NCBI GenBank assembly: GCA_045598825.1 | Contig: JAZRUX010000017.1 | Coordinates: 1 to 64,000 of the forward strand | Direction: 5' to 3' | From: Hennigella sp045598825 | Lineage (GTDB): Bacteria > Bacillota_I > Bacilli_A > Mycoplasmatales > Mycoplasmoidaceae | DNA length: 64,000 nt | Shown here: piece by piece, positions 9,666 through 23,546 of the stretch | Layout: each line of letters opens with the position of its first letter | Position numbering within the stretch: the stretch's first letter is position 1 | The notes under the pieces: model-generated | The model's input: the letters and a program-made list of their open reading frames with translations, nothing else | The model's database searches: none | What the model was told of the DNA's origin: nothing | Position numbers and translations under genes: made by a program

Positions 9666-12608
9666 ATGTTATTTCTTAAAAAATTTAAAGCTGTGGGATT
9701 TAAATCTTTTGCTAACCCTATTGAATTGTCATTCAAAGATTCAATGGTTGGGGTGGTTGGACCTAATGGTTCTGGTAAATCAAATATTGTCGATGCGATT
9801 AAATGAGTTTTGGGTGAACAATCTAAAAAAGCCTTGAGAGGAAAAAGTTCAAGTGATATTATTTTCCATGGTTCTAAAGATAAAGATGGAAGTGATTATG
9901 CTCTAGTTGCTTTAACATTTGATAACTCAAACAAAATCCTACATTCCGACTTAAAAGAAGTAACAGTTACAAGAAAGTTAACTAGAAATGAAGGGAATAA
10001 TGAATACTTCATTAACAATGAACCTTGCCGTTTAAAAGACATTCAAGAATTATTTCTTGACACAGGTCTTGCAAAAGGATCCCTAGGAATCATTTCGCAA
10101 GGCACGGTTCAATGATTCGTTGAAGCTAAACCTGAAGAACGTAGAAAAATCTTTGAGGATGCTGCTGGTATTGGTTTATATGCTAAGAAAAAACAAGATA
10201 GCTTGTCTGAGCTAGAAAGAGCAACAGTAAACTTAAATCGTGTTTCTGACTATGTTTCTATTCTTGAAAAGGATATCAAAAAATTATCTAAGCAAGTAGA
10301 AAAGGCACAAATTTATCAAGAAAAGAAAAAACAATTGATGGAACTTGAACTAATTATCCTTGTCAAGGATGTTGCTTTTAGTCAATCAAAATTGGCTGAG
10401 CTAAAAGGTATTATCGCTAGAAATAAACAAATTGTTTCTTCAAATGAAGCTGATATTGAAACTGTATCTAAACAATTGGTTGATGTTAAAGAAAAAGCTA
10501 ATCGTTCTGATGCGGATGTAGAAGAATACAATACTAAGTTTACAAATTTAATTCAAGAAATCAATCAACTTGAAATTAAAAAGAATGCAATTGAGTCAAA
10601 CTTACAAAATGATTTAGCTAGTGGTTCATCTAAAAAGAAAGCTGAAGCATTAGGCCAAATCATAGCAAACTTAAAGTTTGATTTACAATCAGCCCAAGAA
10701 AATAAACAAAAACTTGATGATGAAATTAAAGGTTATGAAGAAATTAAGAACGATCAACAAATTAAGACCGAGAATGCCAGCGCTAAGGTTGTATCCTTAA
10801 CAAATAAGATTTCAGAATTAGGCTACAAGCTTCGTTCAGTTGAAGACAAAATTGATAATGAATATGTCAATGAAGCTGGAACACGAACTGTAATGGAAAA
10901 CAAAAATGCATTACATGGGATTGTTGGCACTGTTAAAGACTTTATTAAAGTTGAAAAACAATATGAAACAGCTATCACCTTAGCTTTAGGCAGAAGTAAT
11001 AACTTTGTTATTACTGAATCAGAGGATGATGCAAAATATGCAATTGACTTCTTAAAAAACAATAAAGCTGGTAAAGCAACATTCTTACCATTAACATTAG
11101 TTAAACCACGTCCACTAAGAGAAGAACATGCTTTAATTTGTAAGCAACTTGATGGATACATTGATACAGCTGATAAGCTTATTTCTTATGATATGAAATA
11201 TGCAGACTTATTTAGTATGTTATTAGGTCGTATCTTGATCTCACAAGACTTACACGCTGCTATCAACATTTCTAAATGCACAAAATCTGCTTATCAAGTT
11301 GTTACACTAGATGGACAAAATATTTCTGTTGGTGGTGCCATTACCGGAGGATATAGCAAAGCTAAATTTGCTCCAGTGTTTAACTTACAAGAAAATAAAC
11401 AACAATTGGAACAAGAAATTGCTGATTTAACTAAACAAGCTTCTGAAGCAAGAATAGAACATGCAAAATTTGCTAGTGGATTAGAAGAGACTAATAGTAA
11501 ATTAAATGAAAAGAAGATTCTTTTCACTACATATGAGGAGAAAATTAAAAACATTGAAGCAAGTTTGTTTAGATATGAAACCGACTTTAATCAATTAGAT
11601 AAATCTGCAAAGGAAGATAGCAAAACTAATTCAGTTAATGAAATTAACCGCGAGTTAGCTTCACTATATACAAGGAAGGATAAGATTATCCAAGATCTAA
11701 ACGTTGCGAGAGCAACAAAACAAACTAACCGTCAAATTGCTGATGATTACCAGGCAAGGCTTGATGAAACTAGAGCTTTAGTTAACAAAGCTAATGCTGA
11801 ACAAGCTCATGCCGAAGTTGATCTTGAAAAAGCAAGAGCTATTATTGAAAATGCTAAAAGTCGTATTTCTTCTGAATATCGTATGACAGTAGAAAATGCT
11901 ATGGCTAACTATAATAAAGAACTGCCTATGTCAGACGCACAAGCCCGTGAAACAATTCAAACATTACGTTTTGAATTAGACAAGATTGGTGCAATCAATA
12001 TGGAGGCTTTGAAAGAACTTGAAGAAAAACAAAAAGAACATAATTCATTATCAGTTCAACATAAAGAACTTATTGATGCAAAAGATACAATTGAAAAAGC
12101 TATTGCTGAACTTGATAATAAAGCAAGAAATAGTTTTAGAGAAACAATTGAAAAGGTTAATAATGAATTGCCAACAGTGTTTGGTTACTTATTTGGTGGT
12201 GGAACTGCATCAGTTCAATACACTGATCCAAATGACATTTTAAACTCAGGTATCGAAGTGACTGCTGTCCCTCCTGGTAAAAAGATAACTACGTTAAATT
12301 TATTATCTGGTGGTGAAAAGTCTTTAGTAGCTTTATCTGTATTGTTTGCCATATTACGAGTTCACAACTTCCCATTGGTTGTTCTAGATGAAGCTGAGTC
12401 AGCTCTTGACCCTGCTAATGTAGAAAGATTTGGTAACATTATTAAGAAGAATTCAAAAGAAACTCAATTCCTAGTAATTACCCACCGCCCTGGAACAATG
12501 GAACGTTGTGATAGCTTATTTGGTGCAACAATGCAAATTAAAGGTATTACAAATATGTATAAAGTTACTTTAGCACATGCTAAAGAGTTTGGAAACGATA
12601 ATCAATAA
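9666..12608 (+). CDS. smc: Chromosome segregation ATPase SMC
   Basis: A 980-aa SMC protein: N-terminal Walker A GPNGSGKSN (32-40), Q-loop region GIISQGTVQ, coiled coil from about 165 to 460, a hinge around 415-560 (GIVGTVKDFI ... SVGGAITGG), a second coiled coil to about 830, then signature LSGGEKSLVALSVLF and Walker B VVLDEAESALDP. SMC compacts and segregates the chromosome with ScpA/B. At 980 aa it is shorter than the usual 1150-1190 aa, as in other mollicutes, by shortening of the coiled coil. It starts 1 nt after the rnc stop and its TAA overlaps the ftsY ATG. Confidence 0.96.
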
Positions 12609-13642
12609 TGGGCTTTTTTAAGAATTTAATAAACAAGATTCGTGCAAGAAAAGCTGAAAAAGCTGCTGCTAAAATCGAAAAAACTACACAGATTGCTCAA
12701 GTTGATCAATCAACTTTTGATAAAGGTTTGAAAAAGTCTGGTGGTGTATTTAAATCTGCTTTAGATGAACTTGTAAAAGAGCATAAGAAAGTTGATGCAT
12801 CAATGCTTGTAAGCATTGAAGAGATGCTTATTGGTTTTGATGTAGGAACTGGTGCTACAACAAAAATCATGCAAGCAATTGAAGATGAAATCAAATTCCA
12901 AAATGTTGAAGATGCCTCATTAGTAAAACAAATTATTATTGATAAGATCTTTGTTTACTATATTCAAGATACCATCATTGATAATGGTTTAAATCTTCAA
13001 CAAGGTGAAACTAATGTCATTTTGGTATCTGGAGTAAATGGTGTTGGTAAAACAACATCAATTGCTAAAATTGCCCATTATCTTTTAGATAGAGGGATGA
13101 AGGTTTGTTTAATTGCTGGTGATACTTATCGTGCTGGAGCAGTAGAACAATTATCGATCTGAGCAAATCGTCTAAACATTCAATGTTTTAAACCAAGAAT
13201 GGTTAACCAAGATCCTGCTTCAGTTATTTATGAAGGCGTTAAATGATCAAGCGAAAACAAGATTGATGTTGTTTTGTGTGATACATCAGGACGTTTGCAA
13301 AATAAAGTTAATTTAATGAATGAATTGAAAAAAATGGATGGTGTAATTAAAAAATTCATTCCTAACCAGCCTTGTGAATCATTGTTGGTACTAGATGCTA
13401 CAACCGGACAATCAGGTATTGTACAAGCTAAAGCTTTTAGCGAAGTAACAAAGTTAACAGGTATTATCTTAACCAAGATGGATTCAACTTCCAAGGGTGG
13501 AATTATCTTAGCTATTAAAGATAATTTCAACATCCCTGTGAAATTCATTGGTTTAGGTGAAACTTATAATGACCTTCAACCATTTGATATTGAAAAGTTT
13601 GTTGTGGGTCTAACTAAAGATCTAAATCTGGACAAGGAATAA
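12608..13642 (+). CDS. ftsY: Signal recognition particle receptor FtsY
   Basis: A 344-aa SRP-receptor GTPase that docks ribosome-SRP complexes at the membrane. Motifs: G1 GVNGVGKTT (142-150), DTYRAGAVEQL, G3 DTSGRLQNK, G4 TKMDSTSKGG. The N-terminal A domain is reduced to a short basic stretch (MGFFKNLINKIRARKAEK), typical of Gram-positive and mollicute FtsY. Translationally coupled to smc through TAATG. The gene ends the fakA-ftsY operon before a strong hairpin. Confidence 0.96.
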
Positions 13643-13667
13643 AAAAGTAGGCACTAACCTACTTTTT
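13642..13667. terminator. Bidirectional terminator after ftsY
   Basis: AAAAAGTAGG / CCTACTTTTT with a 6-nt loop, A-run before and T-run after. It serves ftsY and the converging lipoprotein gene. Confidence 0.88.
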
Positions 13668-13670
13668 TTA

Positions 13671-14387
13671 TTACTTTTGATATCCTCAAACTCGGTATTC
13701 AGTATTCGGACTTGGAACTTTACATACTATTTCAATATCAAATATAGTTTCTTTATCAATCTTTCCTTCATCTATATGAAATCCTTTGTCGTCTTCATCT
13801 TTAGCAAGAGTAATTGTTGAACTATCAGTAATACATTTAACATCTATTATCGTTGCTGCTTCTTTTGATTCGTCCCAAACAATGTGAAAATTTTTTGGAT
13901 AATTTGTATCCTTTGTCCAATTACTATAATCTACTCGCATAAAAAGTACTATAGATTTTGATACATCGCTTATTTTAAGATAGGAATCTGATATCAAATA
14001 TTGGTCATGAGCATATCAGTCTGCACGAATATAACCTGCCATTACATATTGGAATGTAAATGCAATAGTAACATTATTATCAATAACATTTTCATATATC
14101 ACTAGCGTGTTAGAAAATCTACTATAAATGAATTGTTGGCCTTCAACAAGTGTTTTGTCTCCAACTTTTATAACGACTTGATCTACCACAAAAGTCGTAT
14201 CAATATTTACTTTAGATTCAAATTTTTTTCCACCTTCAGCAGTTGTATTTTCTAAACTAACTTTTTCTTTCGTATCAACGACTGTCACACTAAATGTGTT
14301 TTGTGGATTACAAGCTACTGTTGGGATAATAGTTGCTGCAATTGCAGAGAAAGTTAATAGAGGTGTAAATAATTTTATTTTTTTCAT
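13671..14387 (-). CDS. Hypothetical lipoprotein
   Basis: A 238-aa protein with a lipoprotein signal: MKKIKLFTPLLTFSAIAATI, then a TVAC box with Cys26. The mature part is beta-rich, with a possible repeat of Ig-like or sandwich character (VDTKEKVSLENTTAEGGKKF ... VVDQVVIKVGDKTLVEG). I recognise no family. It uses both TGG and TGA for Trp. It stands alone between two terminators and is probably surface-exposed. The last residues (EYRVWGYQK) lie past a TGA Trp codon. Confidence 0.75.
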
Positions 14388-14453
14388 TGTTTTATCTCAA
14401 TAATATTCAATTAATTATATATGTATATGGATGGTTAAGAAAAAATAAAAGAA

Positions 14454-14487
14454 AAACTTGTCTATCTTCTATGATATAGACAAGTTT
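14454..14487 (-). terminator. Terminator after rpsI
   Basis: Long stem AAACTTGTCTAT / ATAGACAAGTTT (12 bp, perfect) with a 10-nt loop. On the minus strand it is followed by TTCTTTTATTTTTT. It ends the rplM-rpsI unit. Confidence 0.9.
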
Positions 14488-14506
14488 CTTTGTAATAAAA
14501 AAAATA

Positions 14507-14902
14507 TTAACGTTTTGTGAATTGAGGAGATCGACGTGCACCGTATTTACCATATTTTTTTCGTTCTTTAACACGTGAATCTCTTGTTGTTAACTTTGCA
14601 CGCTTAAGGGTTGTTTTTTGTTCAGCATTACAATCAATTAATGCACGAGCAATGCCCAAACGAATTGCTCCGGCTTGGCCTTTGAAACCACCACCAACAA
14701 CTTTGACTTTAATATCAAAAGTTTTCATTTGGTTAGTTACTTCTAATGGTTGTAGCATATCTTGGATAACTAATTTATTAGGAAAATATTCAGCTGGTGA
14801 TTTACCATTGATTTCAATCTTACCAGATCCCGGAACCATTAAAACTCTAGCAATAGAGCTTTTTCTACGTCCTAATCCTTTATATTCAATTTTAGTTGCC
14901 AT
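14507..14902 (-). CDS. rpsI: 30S ribosomal protein S9
   Basis: A 131-aa S9 with the classical features GLGRRKSSIARV near the N-terminus, GGGFKGQAGAIRLGIARAL in the middle, and the conserved C-terminus GKYGARRSPQFTKR whose final Arg contacts P-site tRNA. It is separated from rplM by only 2 nt, the standard rplM-rpsI pair. Confidence 0.97.
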   Translation of the reverse strand: MATKIEYKGLGRRKSSIARVLMVPGSGKIEINGKSPAEYFPNKLVIQDMLQPLEVTNQMKTFDIKVKVVGGGFKGQAGAIRLGIARALIDCNAEQKTTLKRAKLTTRDSRVKERKKYGKYGARRSPQFTKR

Positions 14903-14904
14903 AA

Positions 14905-15348
14905 TTATTTACCTACCTTTATTAGTGTTGGTTTTTGTTTAGAATGATCTTTACCTGCATCTTTATATACATGTAATTTCTTAATGATTTTTTCAGATAG
15001 TCTGTTTTTTGGCAACATTCCTTTAACAGCAATTTTAACCAATTCATCAGAATATTTTTGAATCATTTCTTTTACAGATCTTTTTCTAATACCACCAATA
15101 TATCCAGAGTGGTTGTATCTAAATTCTTTTGTTGCTTTATTTCCAGTAACAATAACCTTATCGCTATTAATAATAATAACATGATCACCACAATCAATAT
15201 TTGGGGTAAAATTTGGTTTATTCTTACCACGTAGAATATTAGCTGCAGTTACAGCTAATTTTCCTAAAACAACACCAGTAGCATCAATCGTATATCAAAC
15301 ACGTTTGCTTGTTGCTTGTTCATTTTTAAGCATTGTTGTTTTTTGCAT
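14905..15348 (-). CDS. rplM: 50S ribosomal protein L13
   Basis: A 147-aa protein: KRVWYTIDATGVVLGKLAV, then GDHVIIINSDKVIVTGNK and GMLPKNRLSEKIIKKLHVY, all diagnostic L13 segments. One internal Trp is TGA. ATG 15348 has AGGAG upstream. First gene of the rplM-rpsI operon, following rpoC by 44 nt. Confidence 0.96.
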
Positions 15349-15392
15349 AGTTTTCTCCTATCGTATTTATTATTTTATCACATATGTACAAA

Positions 15393-18300
15393 TTAATATT
15401 CCTTTTTGTACATTTCGTCACCTTTAGCGATGACATCTTCTGGTCTTTCTAGACCAGTACCAACTGGTAATAAGTTACCAATCATAACATTTTCTTTTAA
15501 GCCCATTAGAGTATCAACATCTCCTCTAATTGCAGCATCAGTCAAAATTTTCTTTGTGTCTTGGAAAGAAGCAGCGGCTAGGAAAGGACCCTTTTTGCTT
15601 GTTGCAACGTTATCTAGACCATAGATTTCGTTCTTTGCGGTTGGTAGTTCTTTACCAGCAGCAAATAGTTTATTACATTCTTCAGTGAAAGTATTAATGT
15701 CAGTTGTTTCACCAATGAAGTAGTTGCTATCACCAGGACTTAAAACTTTTAATTTGTTTGTTAATTGACGAACAATAATTTCAATATATTTATCAGAAAT
15801 TTCAATACCTTGAAGACGATAAACTTTTTGAACTTCTTTAATTAAGTAGTCTCGTACCGAGTCAATACCTGCAACTTCAAGAAGGACCTTAATATTAATA
15901 GATCCTTCAGTAACTTTATCGCCAGCTTCTAAGTGGTCGCCTTTTTCAGCACGTACGACTTGTGATAAGTTAGCATGGTATGTCTTTTCCTCTTCAGTAA
16001 CGTCGTTAATTACATGAATTAATGTTCCATCTTCAACTTGTTCAATCTTAGTTACTGTACATGGTGCTTGTGCAATGATTGCAAGTTCACGATCAGCAGG
16101 TGGAACAAGGTCAAACAATTGTTTTAATCGTTCAAAACCTTGAGTAATGTTGGCTTCACCGGCTGCACCACCAGTATGGAATGTTCTCATAGTTAATTGT
16201 GTGCCAGGTTCACCAATAGATTGAGCGGCGATAACACCAATAGCTGTACCAATTTCAATTGGTTTATTTGTTGTTAAGTCGTTACCAAAACATTTTTGAC
16301 AAATACCATCTTTACATTGACAGTGTAGGACAGAACGAATAACAACTTCTTTAATTCCAAGTTTTTCAATTCGTTCAGCCATTACTGGTGTAATAATTTC
16401 GTTTTTCTTAACCATTACTGCATCAGTCTTAGGGTTAATAATATCTTCAAATGCATAACGATTAGCAATACGATCAGCTAAAGATTCAATTCGATAATTT
16501 TGTTTTGTATCTTCAATTGCTCTTACAACTAATCCTGTTGGTGTACCACAATCTTCTTCTTTAACAATAACTTCTTGAGCAGCATCAACTAATTTTCTAG
16601 TCATATAACCAGATTTAGATGTTTTCATAGCAGTATCAGCCATACCTTTACGTGCACCATAAGATGCATTAAAGTATTCAGCAATTGTTAAACCATCAAG
16701 GAATGAGTGTTTAATTGGTGTTTCAATTGTATCCTTAATAACATTAGACTTTGTCTTTTGGTCATAGTTATAAGATTTGCTCATCAATCCACGCATACCT
16801 AATAGTTGAGTAAATTGTGATTCATTACCTCTGGCACCAGAGTTAGCCATAATAATAACTGGATTGTTACGGTTTTCTGGAGCAGATAAGATTCCTTTAA
16901 TATCTTCAGTAACGTCATTTTTAACCTTTGATCATAGATCAATTACACGTTTATATCTTTCATCATCAGTTAATAAACCTTTTTCAAATTGCTTTTTCAA
17001 TTTAGCAACACGAGCATCGGCACCAACGAAGTAAGTATCTTTCTTGTTGTAGCTTGGCAAGTCAAATGCAGAAATTGTAACAGATGATTTTGTTGAGAAG
17101 TCAAAACCAATATTTTTAATTGCATCCATTGTTTTTGCAGTGATGTCAACTGGGAATTGACTATATAATGCATCAACAATCTTTTGTAATGTCTTCTTTG
17201 TAAATGGATTAGCTGGTTCAATCTTTGCAATAACTTTCCTTGCATCTTCACCAGCTGGAATGATTCGCTCTTTACTAACTGAATCAATATCTTTACCATC
17301 ATTAATATATGGCATCGTTGTAGGCAAGATGTCATTAAACATAATCTTACCCATTGATGTAACAAGAATACAGTTTGATGGTAATCCTTTGTCTTTGTAA
17401 GCATTAGTTGTAATACCAACAGTTGCATGAATGTTTACTTGTCTTAAATGGTATGCACGCTTTGCTTCACGTGGATTAGCAAAGATTGTGCCTTCGCCTT
17501 TAACACCTTTTTCTTCTTGTGAAATATAGTAAGCACCAAGAATCATATCTTGTGTTGGTGTAACAATTGGCTTACCATCTTTAGGGCCAAGAATGTGTCA
17601 AGATGCTAATAGAATACTTCTTGCTTCAGCAATAGCTTCTTTAGAAAGTGGTAGGTAAACACCCATTTGGTCACCATCGAAGTCAGCGTTAAATGCTGTT
17701 GTTACTAGTGGGTGTAATCTAATAGCCTTACCATCAACAATCTTAGGTTCGAAAGCTTGAACACCTAATCGGTGAAGTGTTGGAGCACGGTTTAATAAGA
17801 TTGGGTGTTTCTTTACAACTTCATTAACAATTGGTCAGATTAATGAATCTTGTCTTAAGATCATTTTTTCTGCTTCCTTAATGTTTGTAGCAATTGGTTT
17901 ACATGGTAAACCGTCTTTGTCAATCTTTGTAATTAATTCATGAATAATGTATGGTTTAAATAATTCTAGAATCATTACAGATGGAATACCAGCTTCATAC
18001 ATTTTTAAATCTGGTCCAACAACAATAACTGAACGACCAGAATAATCAACACGTTTACCTAGTAAGTTTTGTCTAAATAAACCTTGTTTAGATTTTAAGT
18101 GGTCAGTTAATGATTTTAAAGGCGCTTTATCTTTACCCTTAGCTGGGTTAGACTTCGAAGCATTATCAAATAATCCATCAACTGATTCTTGTAACATTCT
18201 ACGTTCGTTATTTAAGATAACTTCTGGAGTTGGTTCAGACATCATCTTTTTCAAACGTTCATTACGAATAATAATCTTACGATAGAAAGTATTAATATCA

Positions 18301-19295
18301 CTTGTTGTGAATTTACCATTATCAAGTTGAACGATTGGTCTTGTTTCAGGTGGAGTTACTGGAATGTAATCTAACACCATTCATTCAGGTCTAATTTTTG
18401 ATTCAACGAATCACTTAATCAATTTCAAAGTGTTCATTTCTTTTGTAAACTTAGGGTTGCTTGGTGCCAAAGAAGCAAGTCTAGCTTTAACTTCACGATA
18501 TTTCTTATTTAAATCAACAGCTTGCAATAATTTTTTAATAGCAGCAGATCCAATAGAAATTTCAATATCTAAGTGTTTCTTTAATAGACCAAAAACAGTA
18601 TGCAATGAAAATGGCAAAGTTGTATCTTTTAATGCCATTGCATATTGGCTTGCCATCTCATGATCAAAGTTTAATTCTTTAATCTTGGCAAGGTTGCTAC
18701 TTGTATTCTTTGATAAAGATTTAATCTCTTTTTCAAGATTCTTAATAATGATTTCCAAAGCAGCACGAATACTCTTACGTGCGCTTTCATTACCTTTTGG
18801 ATCATTAATTGGAATAATCTTGCAAGGACCATAGAAGAAATTATTTTTCTTCTTTGCATCAAAGTGTGGATTGTTAATTACAACATAATTTACGAAATAA
18901 ATAACTTGTTCAACTTCTTTGTATGTCATACCAAGTAATAATGAAATCTTACTTGGGTTAGGAAGTTCCTTACTCATTCAAATGTGTGTACATGGATAAG
19001 CAAGTTCAATGCAACTCATTCGTTCACGACGAACGGATGAAGAAATAATTTCTACACCACAGACTTCACAAACTTTACCTTTGTATTTAACTTTCTTATA
19101 TTTACCACAAGCACATTCATAGTCTTTAACTGGCCCAAAGATTCGTTGACAGAATAAACCATCTTCTTCTGGTTTCAAAGATTTATAGTTAATAGTTTCA
19201 GACTTAGTAACTTTTGTTCCTCTAGCCCATTTTAGAATTTGTTCTGGACTAGCTAGGGTTAATTGTAATGATTTAATATTTTTAGCGTTAATCAT
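15393..19295 (-). CDS. rpoC: RNA polymerase beta' subunit
   Basis: A 1300-aa catalytic subunit of RNA polymerase. The N-terminal zinc site is CACGKYKKVKYKGKVCEVCG (about 70-90). The active-site motif NADFDGDQM lies near residue 535-543. The C-terminal part includes the second zinc cluster (CQCKDGICQKCFGNDL) and GEPGTQLTMRTFHTGG. All frames join with TGA as Trp and no frameshift. It begins 15 nt after rpoB, in the usual rpoB-rpoC operon. No rpoA or L7/L12 genes adjoin, so the operon is detached from rplJL here. Confidence 0.98.
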
Positions 19296-19310
19296 AATTC
19301 CTACTCCTTT

Positions 19311-22300
19311 CTATAAACTTCCATATTCTGAGTCATCAACAACTTCAGTTGTTACTTCTTCAGTTGGCTCTTGTTTTATTGGTTCTTCAGCATCAATGTT
19401 TGCCTTACTAAAGTCATCCATATCATGTTTAACACCCTTTTGGTCAGTAACTGTCATTGATAGACATAGACCTTGAAGTTGTTTTGTCAACAATTTAAAT
19501 GATTCAGGTAAACTTGGTTTTGGCAATGGTAAACCTTTAATGATTGAGTTGTAAGTTAAGTTACGGCCAACCGTGTCATCTGATTTAATTGTTAAGATTT
19601 CTCTTAAGTTGTATGTTGCACCATATGCTTCAAGAGCTCATACTTCCATTTCACCAAATCTTTGACCACCGTCTTGGCTACGACCACCAAGTGGTTGTTG
19701 GTTAACTTTAGAATAAGGACCAACAGCACGAGCGTGAATCTTATCTTCAACCATGTGGTCTAGTTTTAACATATACATTACTCCGACAGTAATTTCTCCA
19801 TCAAAGTATTCGCCAGTTTGACCATCAATTAATTTTGTCTTAGCTCTTGTCTTAACAGGGTCTAATCCAGCTTCTTTTAAAGCATCGGCAACATCATCAA
19901 GTTTTGCACCAGCAAAGACTGGAGTTGATGCTTTATAAGACAAGTCTTCAATTGACATGCCTGCTTTACTTAAAATAATCGTCAAGTCAATATTACTAAA
20001 TTGTTCAAACTTTGTAATCTTGTTATCTTTAAAGTATTTTGTGCAAACTTTCTTTAATTGTTTTGCACGGTATGAACTCATGCCAAATAATTGACAGAAT
20101 TCGGTTGGTGTTGCTTCTTGTTCAAGAAGGTCTCATAATTTCTTTTTAGCAATATTACGCATTGCTCATCCTAAGTGAACTTCTAGGATTTGACCAATGT
20201 TCATACGAGATGGTACACCTAAAGGTGATAATAGAATATCAATTGGTGTTCCATCTTCCAAGTGTGGCATGTCTTCAACTGGCACAATTCGAGAAATTGT
20301 TCCCTTGTTACCATGACGACCTGACATCTTGTCACCAATTTGTAGTTTACGTTTTTGTGCGATATAAACTTTTACAAGTTCAATCGTTTCATCATCAAAC
20401 TTTTCACCATCAACAGTTCTAAATCTCTTTACACCAATAACGGTACCTTCTTCACCAACTTTAACTTTTAGTGATGAATCTCTTGCACCGTGTGATTTGT
20501 TTCCAAAGATTGCATTCAATAGTTTTTCTTCAGGACTATAGTCACCTTCACCTTTTGGAGAAGTTCGACCAACTAGAATGTCACCTTCTTTAACTTCAGC
20601 ACCGACCAAGATAATACCATCTTCATCTAGATATGTCTTTAGATCTTCTGATACGTTTGGAAGGTCACGAGTAATTTGTTCGTCACCATTTTTAGTTGTT
20701 ACACAACGTAATTCTTTTTCAATGATTGAGATTGATGTATATCAATCATCTTGAACTAAACGTTTTGAAATAACAATGGCATCTTCGAAGTTATAACCAT
20801 GTCATGTTGTATAAGCGATGATTGGGTTACGACCAATAGCCAGTTCACCATTAAACATTGCTGGTCCATCAGCAATAACTTGACTTGCTTTAACTTTTTG
20901 TCCAACTTCAACAATTGGGAATTGGTTGTTGCAAGTGTTTTGGTTTGTCTTACGATATTTAACAAGTTTGTACTTATCAGTGCCATTACTTGTTTTAACC
21001 GTAATTTCATTACCGTCCATTGCTGATACTTCGCCATCATGAGCAGCGAGAATGTTTAAACCAGAGTCGTGTGCTATCTTATATTCAGCTCCTGTACCAA
21101 CAATTGGTGCATATGGTTTTAGTAATGGAACAGCTTGACGTTGCATGTTAGATCCCATTAAGGCACGAGCAGTATCATCATTTTCCAAGAATGGAATTGC
21201 TGATGCAGCAATTGAAATAACTTGACGAGGTGAAACATCGATATAGTTAATTTGCTTTGCATCATATAGTTCTTGCATACCACGATAACGACCAACGACT
21301 TTAGATTGTGTAATTTTTCCATTTTCATCATGTGGAACTAATGATTCACCAATAACATATTCATCTTCTTGTGATGCGTTTAATCAACGAATCTTATCTG
21401 TAATAACTCCATTTTCAACAACAAAATATGGAGAAATTAGGAAGCCGTTTTCATCGACCTTAGCAAATGATGCTAATGCCATAATCAATCCGATGTTTTG
21501 GCCTTCTGGTGTTTCAATTGGACAGATACGACCATAGTGAGAGTAGTGTACGTCACGAACATTTAAGTTTGGATCGTCTTTTCTAATACCACCATCACCC
21601 ATAGCTGAAATACGACGTTTGTTTGTTAATTCAGATAGAGGGTTTGTCTGATCAATAAATGCAGTTAGTTGATATGTGTTGAAGAAGGCTTTAACAACTT
21701 GTTGGAAGGGTTTTGTATTAACAATTGATTTAATTGTTGCTGCTGTTGACTTTCTTGCTTTTTCTTCAGCATTCATTGTTGGTGAAGATAAAGATGATAA
21801 TTTATCCTTAATGTGTTTTTCAACACGCGCCATACCAGCAACTAATTTAGATTTAAATTGTTCGTGGATAAGTCTTAGACGTTTATTTCCCAAATGATCA
21901 ATATCATCATAGTTACCAATGTTTCATGGTAAGTTGATAGTGTATGAAATCATTGCAATAATATCTGAGATATTAAGTGTTTCAGCATCTGTTGTTGGTG
22001 GAACACCTAAAATGTTTACATAATCATCTCATTCATCGTTGTCAGCATAAACATCAATAATTTCAGCTTTTGCTGTTTTGAATCTATGGAAACGAGAAAC
22101 CGATGTTAATGGTCATTCCTTTTCTAATAGTAGTTCACCATCAGTGATGGCTTTTTTAATCATGTCAATTTCTTTTTTGTTAATTAAAGTGTCTTTCTTT
22201 AAAAATACTTTTCCATTCTTATAAAGAATGTCATTAGCTAAAACTTTTTGGTAAAGTCTTTCAGTTACACGAAGTTTGTGATTAATCTTACTACGACCAG

Positions 22301-23525
22301 CAGAAGATAAGTCAAACCCTTTTACTTCCATAAAGTGTTTAACTAAATAATCTTGATAACAGAAACCAGCATATTTTTGACTAAGTGTTTCTGTTGGACG
22401 AATTGAAATAGATAGTTGAGTAATAATATCTTTTGCTGCTTTTTCAGTAATCAATAAATCTTTTTGATCTCTAATCTTAGCAATAATTTCAATTTGTTTT
22501 GACTTAATTGATGAATTGTTTGGTTCAACTTCAAGTTGTTTATTAATTTCAGATAATTGATCTTCTAATTTAGATCAACGATAAACTAAAACTTGAAGTT
22601 TGTGTTGAATTGGTAGACCCGTTTGTTTAATATCATTAACGGTTGGGCAATCACAAACTGCTTTTCTAATTTTCTTGATTTCATCATCTTGACCAATAGT
22701 GTCATGTGTATAACATCCAGCAAATTTGTTGCTGTATGATTTTGCTTCACCATCTGCTGTTAATGAATTAGCAATGATTTCAACATTACCAAAGATATCC
22801 ATGATTGTATCTTGGTTTAAACCAAGAGCTTTTAAAAATTGAGTTGCAGACAAAGTAATAGCTGCATCAGATGTTGCGTTTCTTGCAACTAATTTAATAA
22901 TTCGTTTATCAGTTTTCTTATCATCAATAACGAAGTTCAACATTGTTCCACGGTTTGGATACAATTCACAAATATAACCTTCATTAACTTTTTTCTTACC
23001 TGATAACTTGATTTGACTCTTAGATAAGATGTAAACTCCTGGAGATCGAATAGTTTGAGAGTTAACTAACTTTTCAACTCCGTTGATAATAAAAGTTCCA
23101 TTGTCTGTCATTAATGGAATGTTAGCAAAGAATACACCATCGTGTTTATCATTCTTTGATTTACGAACTTTTTTAACTTCACCAGTTTCATCATTAACTA
23201 AAATTAAGTCAACATAAACTGATGTTTCGTATGTTTTGCCTTTATATCTAGCTTCTTGTTCATCAAATGCACCTGGATAGAAGTGAATACCATTGATACC
23301 AGTCTTAGTATTAATTTCTACATGGTGGGTTTTATTTTTGATGTGCTTAATTGGAAAATAGCTTGCGATTAATTCTCCAAGCTCTTTCTTTAGAAATCTT
23401 TCATAAGATTTCTTTTGAATTTCCAATAAGTCTGGTTCTTCAAACTTAACAAATTGCTTCGCATAGTCACGTCTAGTAACTAGGTTTGCGATTTTTCGTT
23501 CAACAAACTTTGGTTTTTGTACCAT
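19311..23525 (-). CDS. rpoB: RNA polymerase beta subunit
   Basis: A 1404-aa RNA polymerase subunit. Recognisable blocks include the rifampicin-region segment DQTNPLSELTNKRRISAMG (site of resistance mutations in other bacteria), CPIETPEGQNIGLI, GDKMSGRHGNKGTIS, and the C-terminal GGRSQDGGQRFGEMEV. At about 1400 aa it is longer than Bacillus RpoB (about 1190) and close to that of the M. pneumoniae group. The extra length includes an acidic C-terminal tail after KPSLPESFKLL. ATG 23525 with AGGAGAG upstream. A 10-bp inverted repeat sits in the leader (see 23547-23569). Confidence 0.98.
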
Positions 23526-23546
23526 ATAACTCTCCTAGCATGCGTA